Assembly: GCA_023392595.1 (NCBI GenBank)
Contig: JAEVYU010000085.1
Span: forward strand, 62,001 to 126,000
DNA length: 64,000 nucleotides
Origin: Bacillota bacterium
GTDB lineage: Bacteria; Bacillota; UBA4882; UBA8346
Direction: 5' to 3'
The stretch's first letter is position 1; every line of letters starts with the position of its first letter. Below are positions 9,371 through 17,698 of the stretch, one piece after another. The notes beneath the pieces were generated by a model, which was not told where the DNA came from, did no database searches, and worked only from the letters and a program-made list of their open reading frames with translations. The translations under genes and the position numbers were made by a program.

Positions 9371-9660
9371 AATAAAAAAACCCGTCCCTTTTCGCAAAAG
9401 GACGAGTTTCCATTCGTGTTACCACCTTAAATTTATAAGCAATTTACATTGCCTACCTTATCAAGTACGTCATCTCATGATGAGATACTTTAGCACGATA
9501 ACGGGTGCAGGTTCACGTCGCAGCCTACTGGGTATGGGTATATCCGTTTGGTGCGAAGCTCCAAGATGTATTCACAATCGCTAACCATGCACCTCTCATC
9601 ATCCGGTAACTTTCTGTCTGGTATACGGATTGCTACTATTTCTTTTCACAGCTTTTATTT
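9371..9660 (-). promoter_or_regulatory. Tyrosine-specific T-box leader (antiterminator/terminator switch)
   Basis: The leader of tyrS shows the canonical T-box sequence AAGGTGGTAACACG at 9415-9428. Its TGGT bulge would pair with the ACCA end of uncharged tRNA-Tyr. A specifier codon TAC at 9568-9570 sits in the context GAATACATC typical of the specifier loop, matching Tyr. A competing terminator lies at 9374-9409. Uncharged tRNA-Tyr should stabilise the antiterminator and switch tyrS on. Confidence 0.93.
9374..9409 (-). terminator. T-box terminator hairpin
   Basis: On the minus strand ACTCGTCCTTTT pairs with AAAAGGGACGGGT around a GCG loop and is followed by seven Ts. It is the off-state of the tyrS T-box. 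Confidence 0.85.
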
Positions 9661-9720
9661 CTTATACTCCGAAATGCGTAATCCGCAAATCTTCGTTATG
9701 CAGATATTAAATTAACAATC

Positions 9721-9749
9721 ATTATAGTTGATAGTCTACAGAAAGTCAA
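9721..9749 (-). promoter_or_regulatory. Sigma-A promoter of the tyrS T-box transcript
   Basis: On the minus strand TTGACT and TATAAT are separated by exactly 17 bases, just upstream of the T-box leader. Confidence 0.85.
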
Positions 9750-9785
9750 ACGGTTTGTTTACCCAAAGTGAATGGAGGTAGTTCA

Positions 9786-9926
9786 ATGATCAAAATATTT
9801 GATGAAATATATCAAAAGTTGGCGGATTTTATTGATTTCATTGGCGATTTATGGTATTTTATAACGATATTGATCGGGGGGAGGTATGGATATGAAATTG
9901 GAGCGCTATATGAAGATAGCCATTGA
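9786..9926 (+). CDS. Small ORF, 46 residues, overlapping the next gene
   Basis: Starts MIKIFDEIYQKLADFID and has a hydrophobic middle (DLWYFITILIGG). GGAGGT lies 6 bases before its ATG. Its end overlaps the start of the downstream frame at 9892 by about 35 bases, and the GGGGGAGG ribosome site of that gene lies inside it. It could be a real membrane-associated peptide or a translational-coupling leader. No family was recognised. Confidence 0.45.
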   Translation: MIKIFDEIYQKLADFIDFIGDLWYFITILIGGRYGYEIGALYEDSH

Positions 9927-10381
9927 GGCGGAAATTAAAAATCTCCGGAATGCCGATGATAAGATACTCAATGAACTCAACGGTAATTCCGTCCGCCGTA
10001 GAACCCAATGGTTTCAAGAAAATAAAGGCGACTTTGATTTTATTACCGATGATTTACTTTATTCCGCTTACCGGTTGTTATTGGAGCGGTTTCATATTAC
10101 TCCAAATGAAGCACCGGTCATTAAAAAAACGGATCAGGAGATTGTTTTTCATTCCATGAATTTTTGTCCTACTTTGGAGGCATGCAAAATATTGGGGCTT
10201 GATACCAAGATATATATGCAAAAGGCTAAATGAAACTTCAACGGATGCGCTGCTAAAACAAATCGACGGCCGGCTAAAATTTACGAGAAATTATGATAAA
10301 CTCAGGCCCTATACGGAATACTGCGAAGAAATGATTTATCTATCCAAAAACCAAGCAACCGCAAAACCCGGCAATCATTAA
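9892..10381 (+). pseudogene. Conserved uncharacterised protein, frameshifted near its C-terminus
   Basis: The first frame (9892-10233) encodes about 113 residues and ends shortly after NFCPTLEACKILGLDT. The adjacent frame continues at once with YICKRLNETST, then LKFTRNYDKLRPYTEYCEEM. Joined, these make one continuous conserved-looking domain, so an extra A in ACCAAGATATATATGC near 10205 (or an assembly error) has split the gene. I recall similar Cys-rich blocks (NFCPTLEACKILGLDT ... RPYTEYCEE) from uncharacterised clostridial proteins, but no activity is known to me. The ATG at 9892 is favoured over 9886 because GGAGG is then 7 bases away. Confidence 0.6.
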
Positions 10382-10430
10382 AACGAAGGGTGAATCCGCT
10401 ACGTTATTGGGCACGCTCGCCAAAATGAAA

Positions 10431-10463
10431 ACCGGATCTCTGCGATCTGCGCAGAAATCCGGT
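10431..10463 (+). terminator. Strong hairpin after the frameshifted gene
   Basis: ACCGGATCTCTGCG pairs with the downstream CGCAGAAATCCGGT, a 13-14 bp stem with one mismatch. No T run follows, so it may be an RNA 3'-end stabiliser rather than an intrinsic terminator. Confidence 0.45.
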
Positions 10464-10506
10464 CGATTGATATAAGGACAACTTTTAAAATTTATGCTCT
10501 TACAAT

Positions 10507-10540
10507 AAGCAACTCTCACCAAACCATAGGGTTGCTTTTC
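10507..10540. terminator. Possible bidirectional terminator
   Basis: AAGCAAC and GTTGCTT form a 7-bp stem with a T-rich 3' side (TTTTC) on the plus strand. It lies between the convergent genes ending at 10381 and 10554. Confidence 0.35.
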
Positions 10541-10553
10541 TGATCAGTCTTTT

Positions 10554-12743
10554 TTATTCTGCGGTTTCGTATTTCGTAGACAGCTTTGTTTTTAACGTTT
10601 GAATCTGTTCAGCCTTCATGCCGCCGGAAAGGAGATATTTCTCCGCGGCTTCCGCCAGATTAGCCTTATCCAAATCATTGGTTCCCGTAACGAACTTGAG
10701 CATTGCCAGTACATCCTCGGCAATCACTGCGTACTTGTCGGTGCCTTTTTGAACGCCATAATAATTGATATAGCTTTGCATATAATCTTCAACGATCTCA
10801 TTCTTGGATGCGCCCATTAACGCTTCCAGCAATGCCGCAAAAAACCCCGCCCGATCCTTCCCTTCCGTGCAGTGGAAAAGATAGGGCCCTTGATTCTCCG
10901 CCATAAACACCAGGCCCTTGACAATACTGGCCTTAAATTCTTTGCCGGTATAGGCCAGGCCCATATTCAAACATAACACCCGGTTGTTCTGAAAGAGTTC
11001 CGCATAGCTTGGGGAGGTAAAATCCTTGGCCCCCATATAAGTCTTGATATTCTCGGTTGAATCGGCCAGATTGACCACAGTATTGACTTTCGCTTTCTTC
11101 AGAAAGCCATCCGCATAGGAAGCACGGCCCAGTTCGTTATTAATCGGGCTTGAACTGCGGTAAAGCGCGCCTTTTGCAATCTTACCCAGTGCAATATTGC
11201 GGAAATTGGCAAAGACCTCATCCGATGAATAATCGGCCCGGTTATTGGTGCGCTTTAACTTCCGAATCTCATACTGCGTAAGATAGCCGCTGCGGGCGGT
11301 CAGCATAATCGTAACTTTACTACCCACTTGGACGTGGGCAATCTCACTGAGCTTTCCATAGTTGATACACACTGCGATATTGGTTTGTCCCGGATAAGCG
11401 CGAACCAGCGGTTTACCGGCATCTACATAGTAACCGTCCAAAAACGGCGCCTCCAGCACAAAACCGTTATCAAAGACGGCTGTTACCATATCTCCCGGTT
11501 TAAAGCCCAATTTGTAAAAGTCTTCAATGGAAATTTCCGTTACGGCATGACCGTATTTTTCGATCTCCGTCACTTTACCCGATACGTTTGGAGTTTTGTA
11601 AACGGAATCCACGGCAAGCTTTTTTTTAAGGGCTTTAATCTCACCGGAAGTCAACCCGTATTTTTTCAGATATTTCTCGCTTGCTGCCGCCAGATCCGCT
11701 TTGGAAATGTCAGTTCCCTTGGGATACCCGCAAACAACCGTGGTTAATGAAGTCACGATATTACTGTTGGCGATGGAGGTATACTGGTCGCTCCCTTTTT
11801 TAACTCCGTAATAATTCTCATAGGTGGTCATATAGTCGGAAACGACTTCGTCGAGCCTGGCCCCCATCAGAGATTCCAATACGGCGCTTACAAAGCCTGC
11901 CCGGTCTTTGCCCTCCGTGCAATGGATCAGATAAGGTCCCTTGTTTCGACTTAGGAAACGGAGCCCTGCGGCCAGTTTTTTCCCGAAGTCGGCGCCTGCA
12001 ATATCAACATCCATATCTACAGCTTTAACTTTGCCTTGATCATAGAGCGCCTTGTAATAGCCTGAAGTAAACTCCTTGGATCCGATATAGCCTTTGATTT
12101 CTTCATCGGAGTCGGCTAAATTGAGCACTGTTGCAACTCCGGCGGCCTTAGCCAATGCATCGGCATAGGCGGCACGGCCCAATTCATTATTTGCCGGGCT
12201 GCTGCTTCTGTATAAAACAGCAGGGTTTATCCCTGTTGTTGTAATGCTGCGGAAATTGGCGAATATCGAATCGGTCGCATAATCAGAGCGGACATTGGTC
12301 CGTTTCAACTGACGAAGCTGATACTCGGAAAGGTATCCTCCCTTTTCCGCCAGGGAGAATGTTACCTTATCCCCCGCTTTGACATTATATTTGGCGGAAA
12401 AGTTCCCCATGTTGATGGCCACCACCAGTAAATCATTGGTCCGGTCATCCCGTACTACAAGGCTTCCCGTATCGACATCACTATAAGAGGTACAAAAAGG
12501 GATTTTCAGTACATTGCCGTCCGCCGTGACGTTGAGGATATCACCCAAATGATAACCGGCATCATAAAGAGCCTTTGGTTTAATATCCATCGTAAGGTTG
12601 CCGTATTTTTGCACCTCGGCAACAGTTCCCGCGACACCGGCATAACTGTCTGCCGCCTCGGCCTTCCCTGTCATCGGCAGTGAAAATGCCATCAGCATCA
12701 TTACCGTCAAAAACAGTGAAACAATTCTCTTTACCTGTTTCAT
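10554..12743 (-). CDS. Secreted protein with two tandem tyrosine-phosphatase-like units
   Basis: Exported protein of about 729 residues made of two similar halves (about 35-375 and 385-729) after a signal peptide (MKQVKRIVSLFLTVMMLMAF). Each half has a small beta domain (for example GKVTEIEKYGHAVTEISIED) that resembles the C-terminal barrel of SAM hydroxide adenosyltransferases, then a Y_phosphatase3-type domain. Both phosphatase domains keep the CX5R loop HCTEGKDRAGF (near residues 275 and 630) and the VYRSSSP-like block. It should be a cell-surface or periplasmic dephosphorylase; the substrate is unknown. The ATG at 12743 has AAGGAG 8 bases upstream; an ATG six codons earlier is less likely. 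A double-hairpin repeat lies just upstream. Confidence 0.8.
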   Translation of the reverse strand: MKQVKRIVSLFLTVMMLMAFSLPMTGKAEAADSYAGVAGTVAEVQKYGNLTMDIKPKALYDAGYHLGDILNVTADGNVLKIPFCTSYSDVDTGSLVVRDDRTNDLLVVAINMGNFSAKYNVKAGDKVTFSLAEKGGYLSEYQLRQLKRTNVRSDYATDSIFANFRSITTTGINPAVLYRSSSPANNELGRAAYADALAKAAGVATVLNLADSDEEIKGYIGSKEFTSGYYKALYDQGKVKAVDMDVDIAGADFGKKLAAGLRFLSRNKGPYLIHCTEGKDRAGFVSAVLESLMGARLDEVVSDYMTTYENYYGVKKGSDQYTSIANSNIVTSLTTVVCGYPKGTDISKADLAAASEKYLKKYGLTSGEIKALKKKLAVDSVYKTPNVSGKVTEIEKYGHAVTEISIEDFYKLGFKPGDMVTAVFDNGFVLEAPFLDGYYVDAGKPLVRAYPGQTNIAVCINYGKLSEIAHVQVGSKVTIMLTARSGYLTQYEIRKLKRTNNRADYSSDEVFANFRNIALGKIAKGALYRSSSPINNELGRASYADGFLKKAKVNTVVNLADSTENIKTYMGAKDFTSPSYAELFQNNRVLCLNMGLAYTGKEFKASIVKGLVFMAENQGPYLFHCTEGKDRAGFFAALLEALMGASKNEIVEDYMQSYINYYGVQKGTDKYAVIAEDVLAMLKFVTGTNDLDKANLAEAAEKYLLSGGMKAEQIQTLKTKLSTKYETAE

Positions 12744-12776
12744 ATTTTTTCTCCTTATCATTGATAGATTGGAGTT

Positions 12777-12885
12777 CTAGTAAAACGTTCTGTAAATAAT
12801 TACTCAATGATTGTGAACGTTTTACTTAAGTAGAGCGTATCTTCCCCATTTCTGATTGCCATTTATTTATGATACGCTCTACTAG
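12777..12885. repeat. Double-hairpin dispersed repeat, copy 1
   Basis: Two hairpins in tandem: AGTAAAACGTTC pairs with GAACGTTTTACT, then TAGAGCGTATC pairs with GATACGCTCTA. CTAG flanks both ends. A second copy, about 90 percent identical by eye and inverted, lies at 18481-18588. Structure and size fit a non-autonomous MITE or REPIN-like element. It sits in the promoter region of the phosphatase gene. Confidence 0.8.
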
Positions 12886-13055
12886 TCCACAAAAACCTCC
12901 GCTTTAGTGGAATTTCCCTCCGTTTTGTAACAGCCTGTCCATAAAATAGAAATGTTCGCTGTTTTGCCGTGTTTTCCTGCCGTAATCGAACGATATCATC
13001 GGAAAAGAACAGGCCGTTTCCGGAGAAACAAAAAAACGGTATAGAAACAGCGCCA

Positions 13056-13700
13056 TCACTCTTTCGGATAACCTAGCGGCATTACAAATAAAGGCATTTC
13101 ATCCTTTGATAAATTCAACCCGGCAACAATCTCTTCCCTCTTAATCCCCGCAACAATACGGGTTCCCAACTTCAAAGCCCCGACCATCAAGTAAACATTT
13201 TCGCCAATACATCCGGCGGTGGCGTAAGCAAAGTTGATCCCTTCCCCGCGCTTGACGAAAGCCGGATATTCATCTAACTTGGCCGTAAACAGCAGCACAT
13301 AGAAAGCGGTCCCGACATCAGCCTGACCTACCTGACTTTTTAGTTTCTTCTCTGAAAAAAATTTCAACAATTGTTTCTCGGGTAGATAGAGATAAGTCCC
13401 CTCGTCGGCCAACACATAAATGGTTACCAAATACTTTCTCAGCGCAGCCGGAGCGGTCCGCCCTCCATCAGCCCGGTTTATTCCGTTCGCCGCCCAGAGG
13501 ACTGTCGAAAGATCCCCCAGTGAAACCTCTTTTGCTGCAAAACCACGGGTAGATTGCCGCATTTTGAAAGCAGCCAACAAATCAACACCCGTCCCCAGCT
13601 TTGGCGCAGCGAGAGGGATATCCTTACTCCCGCCAAGAGCAACAGACCCTGTCACCCATATTAGCAACACCGCGAGGGATAAAAAGATTCCTTTTCTCAT
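13056..13700 (-). CDS. Exported nitroreductase-family (SagB-type) protein
   Basis: FMN-dependent oxidoreductase fold of 214 residues behind a signal peptide (MRKGIFLSLAVLLIWVTGSV). Family features include the R-x-STR block FKMRQSTRGFAA, LSTVLWAANGINRADG, and the C-terminal GENVYLMVGALKLGTRIVAG. This subgroup is usually called SagB-type or nitroreductase. The signal peptide implies a function outside the cytoplasm, which is unusual for a flavoenzyme of this kind. It is preceded by AAAGGAAA. The substrate is unknown; neighbours are other exported proteins. Confidence 0.82.
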   Translation of the reverse strand: MRKGIFLSLAVLLIWVTGSVALGGSKDIPLAAPKLGTGVDLLAAFKMRQSTRGFAAKEVSLGDLSTVLWAANGINRADGGRTAPAALRKYLVTIYVLADEGTYLYLPEKQLLKFFSEKKLKSQVGQADVGTAFYVLLFTAKLDEYPAFVKRGEGINFAYATAGCIGENVYLMVGALKLGTRIVAGIKREEIVAGLNLSKDEMPLFVMPLGYPKE

Positions 13701-13847
13701 AATATAAAATTTCCTTTCGTTTTAGATTTTTATCGATATTGTGCGGTTACTTCCATCTAAAAAGGCTTATAAAACCGGCTTCTTAGGGGAAGCTCTCTAG
13801 CGTTTTGGTTCTTAATCTCAAAAAGGTTAAGGCCCTAGGCGGTAAGC

Positions 13848-14837
13848 TCACAGCTTCCCATACATCCTCAGCAAATTTTGCCTGAACTTTTGGATTTCCG
13901 CAAAATGCGCATTCCCGGTTTCCTTATTAATCCGGTCAAGATTTTCTTTGATATCCGGATAGTTTTCGACTTTTAAGTCCCGGTAATCAAAACCCGGAAT
14001 GGCGACGGATTCAATATCCACCAACACCTGCGGCACATAAAGGCAATAACTTTGAAGAGGTACCAGAACGCAATACCGTTCCCAATCGGAGCCCTTTTCC
14101 GGATATTTCATTTGGGTTAAGAGTTTTTGGCCGACTTCCGCCACTTGTTTGATTTTTTCTTTTTTCGGAATCTCTTGATGGGTGATGTCTAACAAACGAT
14201 AAATCAACTCCATATCGACGGATTTAAAACTCAAAGAAAACGAAGCCAAATTATCCTTTGCCAAACTATTCATCATATACGATTCATACTTGGTAAGGGT
14301 GAACATGTTGGGACTTAAAATATCCCGGATAAATACCGATTCAATATATGCCGCATCCATCTCATAGAGATATTTCTCCAACAAATTGGTCTCCCCGTTT
14401 TGAAAAGCAGCGGGGTTTGAAAAAAAGTCATTCACGTGAGCAATCTCATGCATCAAGGCTGAATAAAAAATGGAAGGATGGCCCTGGCGGTAAACCTTTA
14501 AAAAATGAGGGCTAATCAGGATGGCCGGAAATCCGGTTTGAAGATATTTCGAAGTAAAACCCATTCCTTCATAGATATCCTGACCTAAGGTGTAATCCAC
14601 GACAATGCTTAATTCACCGGAATTGATTTTTTGATAATACAAAACGCAGCGGTTGGTAATGTCTTTATTCTTTCCGAGGTTATTAAAAATCAACTTGTCA
14701 AAGTTCGCCAATATCGCGCTCACTTCTTGTTGTTCCCGGTCTTCTTTGGTGCCGGCGGCTGCAAGAGGGGTGGTTACTGTCAATGTCATCAGCAAAATGA
14801 TGGGATAAAAATGATGTTTTAATATTTTTCGAAACAT
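13848..14837 (-). CDS. Secreted HExxH metallopeptidase-like protein
   Basis: Exported protein of 329 residues not assigned to a named family. A signal peptide (HFYPIILLMTLTVTTPLAAA) is followed by an alpha-rich body with the zinc motif in MHEIAHVNDFFSN (near residue 129) and a later acidic helix EKYLYEMDAAYIES that could give the third zinc ligand. HExxH with a downstream Glu fits a gluzincin-like metallopeptidase. The catalytic role is inferred from the motif alone. Neighbouring genes are also exported. No ribosome site stronger than a weak purine stretch is visible. Confidence 0.7.
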   Translation of the reverse strand: MFRKILKHHFYPIILLMTLTVTTPLAAAGTKEDREQQEVSAILANFDKLIFNNLGKNKDITNRCVLYYQKINSGELSIVVDYTLGQDIYEGMGFTSKYLQTGFPAILISPHFLKVYRQGHPSIFYSALMHEIAHVNDFFSNPAAFQNGETNLLEKYLYEMDAAYIESVFIRDILSPNMFTLTKYESYMMNSLAKDNLASFSLSFKSVDMELIYRLLDITHQEIPKKEKIKQVAEVGQKLLTQMKYPEKGSDWERYCVLVPLQSYCLYVPQVLVDIESVAIPGFDYRDLKVENYPDIKENLDRINKETGNAHFAEIQKFRQNLLRMYGKL

Positions 14838-14946
14838 CTATCCATTCTCCGATTCATCATATTATCATGCACCAATTCATAATTAAATTCCATCCCTACC
14901 TGTTTTTTCCTGCATCCGCTGAAAATATTCCCTGCCGGACCTTCTA

Positions 14947-15320
14947 AGGTCAACATCGAAAAAGTAGCCCCCGCAGGCGATGCGTACCCCGGCGTTAAAA
15001 ACCTCCGGCTGGAAACCAATCCGGAAGTAAGCGCCTATGACGGCTTAATCTTTGCCGCCCCGGTCTGGGCCTTTGCCCTTTCACCGGTTATGGCCGCCTA
15101 TCTTTCGGGAATTCCATCATTAAAAGGCAAAACAATTGCCGCTTTTGTAACCATGAGCTTTCCTTTCGCCTGGCTGGGCGGCAACCGCTCCCTCAGACAA
15201 CTGAAAGAAAGCTGTGAAGCCAAAGGGGGAACCGTAATGGCCGCCGAGGTACTGACCCGTTCGGCCCAGGATCAAAAAATGGTTGGCGATACGGTGGAAA
15301 AATTGAGCGGAGTGTTTTGA
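14947..15320 (+). pseudogene. N-terminally truncated flavodoxin-family gene
   Basis: The plus strand encodes the C-terminal two thirds of a flavodoxin-like protein: KVNIEKVAPAGDAYPGVKNL, SAYDGLIFAAPVWAFALSP, then KGKTIAAFVTMSFPFAWLGG and the end at 15320. The N-terminal FMN phosphate loop is missing, and upstream bases run into the start of the divergent HExxH gene with no ATG giving the missing part. Only an internal ATG at 15090 exists. It is probably a relic left by a deletion. Confidence 0.6.
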
Positions 15321-15431
15321 TTGATAAACTAAGGGGCAGAGTGAGTCACTTTTGACTGAACCAAGAACTCTGTGAATGAATGTTATGTTCTCCACGATAA
15401 AAATGATGGTCCGGCTAAGTTCCCCCGGAGC

Positions 15432-17282
15432 TTAGCCTCTATTTACCTTTTTTTCAGACCCATTCACCAGCTTCGACAGCTCTGACACGATCTGATTCAT
15501 ATTGATGGCTTGAGCGCTTAACTCTTCAGCCGCTGACGCACTTTCCTCGGCGCTGGCCGCATTTTGCTGGGTAACGGATTCGATTTGCTGCACTGCCCGA
15601 TTGACCTGCTCAACCCCTTGCACTTGTTCCTGGCTGGCAGCCGATATTTCAGCCAGAAATTCGTAAACTTTTTTGGTATTATCGGTGATTTCGGCCAATG
15701 ATTGCCGAACCTTCCCGGCTACTTCAACTCCCTTAACAGACAACTCAATATTGGACTCAATGATACCGGTAGTTTCCTTAGCCGCCGCTGCGCAACGCCC
15801 CGCTAAGTTTCTTACTTCCTCCGCGACTACCGCAAACCCCATCCCCGATTCTCCGGCCCGCGCCGCTTCGATCGCGGCGTTTAAAGCTAAAATATTGGTT
15901 TGAAAGGCAATATCATCGATTACTTTGACTATTTTGCCGATCTGATCGCTGGATTTGTTAATCTCTTGAATAGAATCCATCATTTCCTGCATCTCTGTAC
16001 TGCCCTTATCGGAAGACTCTGTAGCAAGTTGCGATAATTGAGCCGCTTGTTTTGTATTCACTGAGTTTTGGTGCAGCATGGATGTGGATTCCTGCAAAGT
16101 TGAAGAAGTTTCTTCGATAGCCGATGCTTGCTCGACGCTTCCTTGAGATAACTGCTGGGCGGATGAGGAAAGCTGCCCCGAAGCAGCCGCGATTTGCGCT
16201 GCCCCGTTATTCAGACTCACGATAACATGCGTCAGGGGATTGGCGATTCTGTTGGTTGCCGCCAAGACAACCAGAGTCAATATACCTAACGTTATGATAC
16301 TGAAAATGAGGGAAATCCAAATTACTTGACGGACACTGGCCAAAACCCGGTTTACCGGGGAGTTGGTCACAAATACCCAGGGAGTTGTGGCCTTTCCAAA
16401 ACGAATTGCCTCAAAAGCCCTATAAACCTTAGTATGTAAAGTATTTGATGTACTCTTCAGGATCTTAATTTCCCCTGAATTGGATGCGATCACCATTTTC
16501 GATCCCTGAATTTCTTCGGCGTTTTCAACCTTTTCCCCCACCCTTTCCGGATTAGGATGGGTTACATAGATCAGATTATTAGCTATCAGCGACGCATAAC
16601 CGGTATCGTAAGGCTTAATCTGGTTAATTTTTTGCAGGAGCGTATCCATGGCAATATCGATCCCTGCAACTCCTACCACCCGCCCGTTATACTTGATAGG
16701 AACCGCCAAACTGGTCAATAAGACCTTTCGCCCGGAGATCTCATATGAATAAGGATTGATGATGGTTTCTGCTCCGCTATTCCTGGCCAGCAAGTAATAA
16801 TCTCCCGGACCCTCGGTGGTATAATCAAGCAAAGGTGCTAGGGTTACATCTCCGGAGATATTCCTGCTCCAATAGGGGATGAACCTTCCCGTGCCGTCAT
16901 GGCCCGGTTTGTTAATATATTTTATGTCTTGGCCATCCAAGGCATTTGGTTCCCAACAAGTCCAAACGCATATAAAATTCGAGTTTTCCTCCAGTACCTG
17001 TCGTAGCATATGATTCATTACATCGCGGTTCACGCTTTGGGATTTTTTGATCCCCTCGAAAAATTCAGCCATGGTCCTTGCAGCCACCAAAGCTTCATTG
17101 ATAGTCTCCCGAACTTCGTTGCTATAATGGCCGGACATTTCCTTCGTACTATCCATCGCCTGTTGTGTGGTATTTTGAGCGACATTTATAATGATAATTA
17201 AATTAGTGACGATAAAAGCTCCTACAATAACCGAACAAATGGAAATTAACATTCTGGTTTTTAAATTCAATTTTTGAAACAA
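15432..17282 (-). CDS. Methyl-accepting chemotaxis protein with dCache-type sensor
   Basis: Transmembrane chemoreceptor of 616 residues. A first membrane helix (about 12-33) and second helix (about 315-340) flank a large extracytoplasmic domain with dCache-type blocks (VNRDVMNHMLRQVLEENSNF, YNGRVVGVAGIDIAMDTLL). The cytoplasmic signalling hairpin has the invariant tip [20 protein letters not shown] and methylation helices on both sides. It detects a small ligand and signals to CheA/CheW. A sigma-28-type promoter lies 130 bases upstream at 17410-17436, consistent with motility-gene control. cheB and cheR occur at 60.6-62.5 kb. The ligand is unknown. Confidence 0.95.
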   Translation of the reverse strand: MFQKLNLKTRMLISICSVIVGAFIVTNLIIIINVAQNTTQQAMDSTKEMSGHYSNEVRETINEALVAARTMAEFFEGIKKSQSVNRDVMNHMLRQVLEENSNFICVWTCWEPNALDGQDIKYINKPGHDGTGRFIPYWSRNISGDVTLAPLLDYTTEGPGDYYLLARNSGAETIINPYSYEISGRKVLLTSLAVPIKYNGRVVGVAGIDIAMDTLLQKINQIKPYDTGYASLIANNLIYVTHPNPERVGEKVENAEEIQGSKMVIASNSGEIKILKSTSNTLHTKVYRAFEAIRFGKATTPWVFVTNSPVNRVLASVRQVIWISLIFSIITLGILTLVVLAATNRIANPLTHVIVSLNNGAAQIAAASGQLSSSAQQLSQGSVEQASAIEETSSTLQESTSMLHQNSVNTKQAAQLSQLATESSDKGSTEMQEMMDSIQEINKSSDQIGKIVKVIDDIAFQTNILALNAAIEAARAGESGMGFAVVAEEVRNLAGRCAAAAKETTGIIESNIELSVKGVEVAGKVRQSLAEITDNTKKVYEFLAEISAASQEQVQGVEQVNRAVQQIESVTQQNAASAEESASAAEELSAQAINMNQIVSELSKLVNGSEKKVNRG

Positions 17283-17409
17283 ATTTTATCCCAGCCCTTC
17301 ATGAAGATTTTGTTGACATTCCAATTTAATATTACTTATCTTGATCACAATCCGGGACTCATTCCAATAAAAAAGAAGTTCCAATGGATTTTATTTAAAT
17401 ATTATGTAT

Positions 17410-17436
17410 GAATCGGCTAAAAAGACAATTAGTTTA
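17410..17436 (-). promoter_or_regulatory. Sigma-28 (SigD/FliA)-type promoter
   Basis: On the minus strand TAAA, 15 bases, GCCGATTC, against the consensus TAAA-N15-GCCGATAA. It points at the chemoreceptor gene. The rest of 17283-17698 is AT-rich and shows no gene. Confidence 0.7.
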
Positions 17437-17698
17437 TAGTCTTTGTTAAATAGACTTCATAATTTAACATTTTCATGTCGATGACATTTTTATCCCCTCT
17501 CAACCATTTTTCACAATAATTATTTCTTAAATTTTTTTTACCTCTTTCACTAACCCCGAGACAAAATTCTTAATTTATGGTATTATTCCATATTGTAATG
17601 AGCTGCGACACCAACTAAACTGATATGGATTATGAAATATTTATCATTCAATCATAAGTTATTAATTCTCATTCATAGCGAGGTTACCAGTAGCAACG

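Noticed and set aside
8992..9430. Plus-strand ORFs overlapping tyrS and its leader
   Set aside because: They are antisense to clearly conserved tyrS and T-box sequence.
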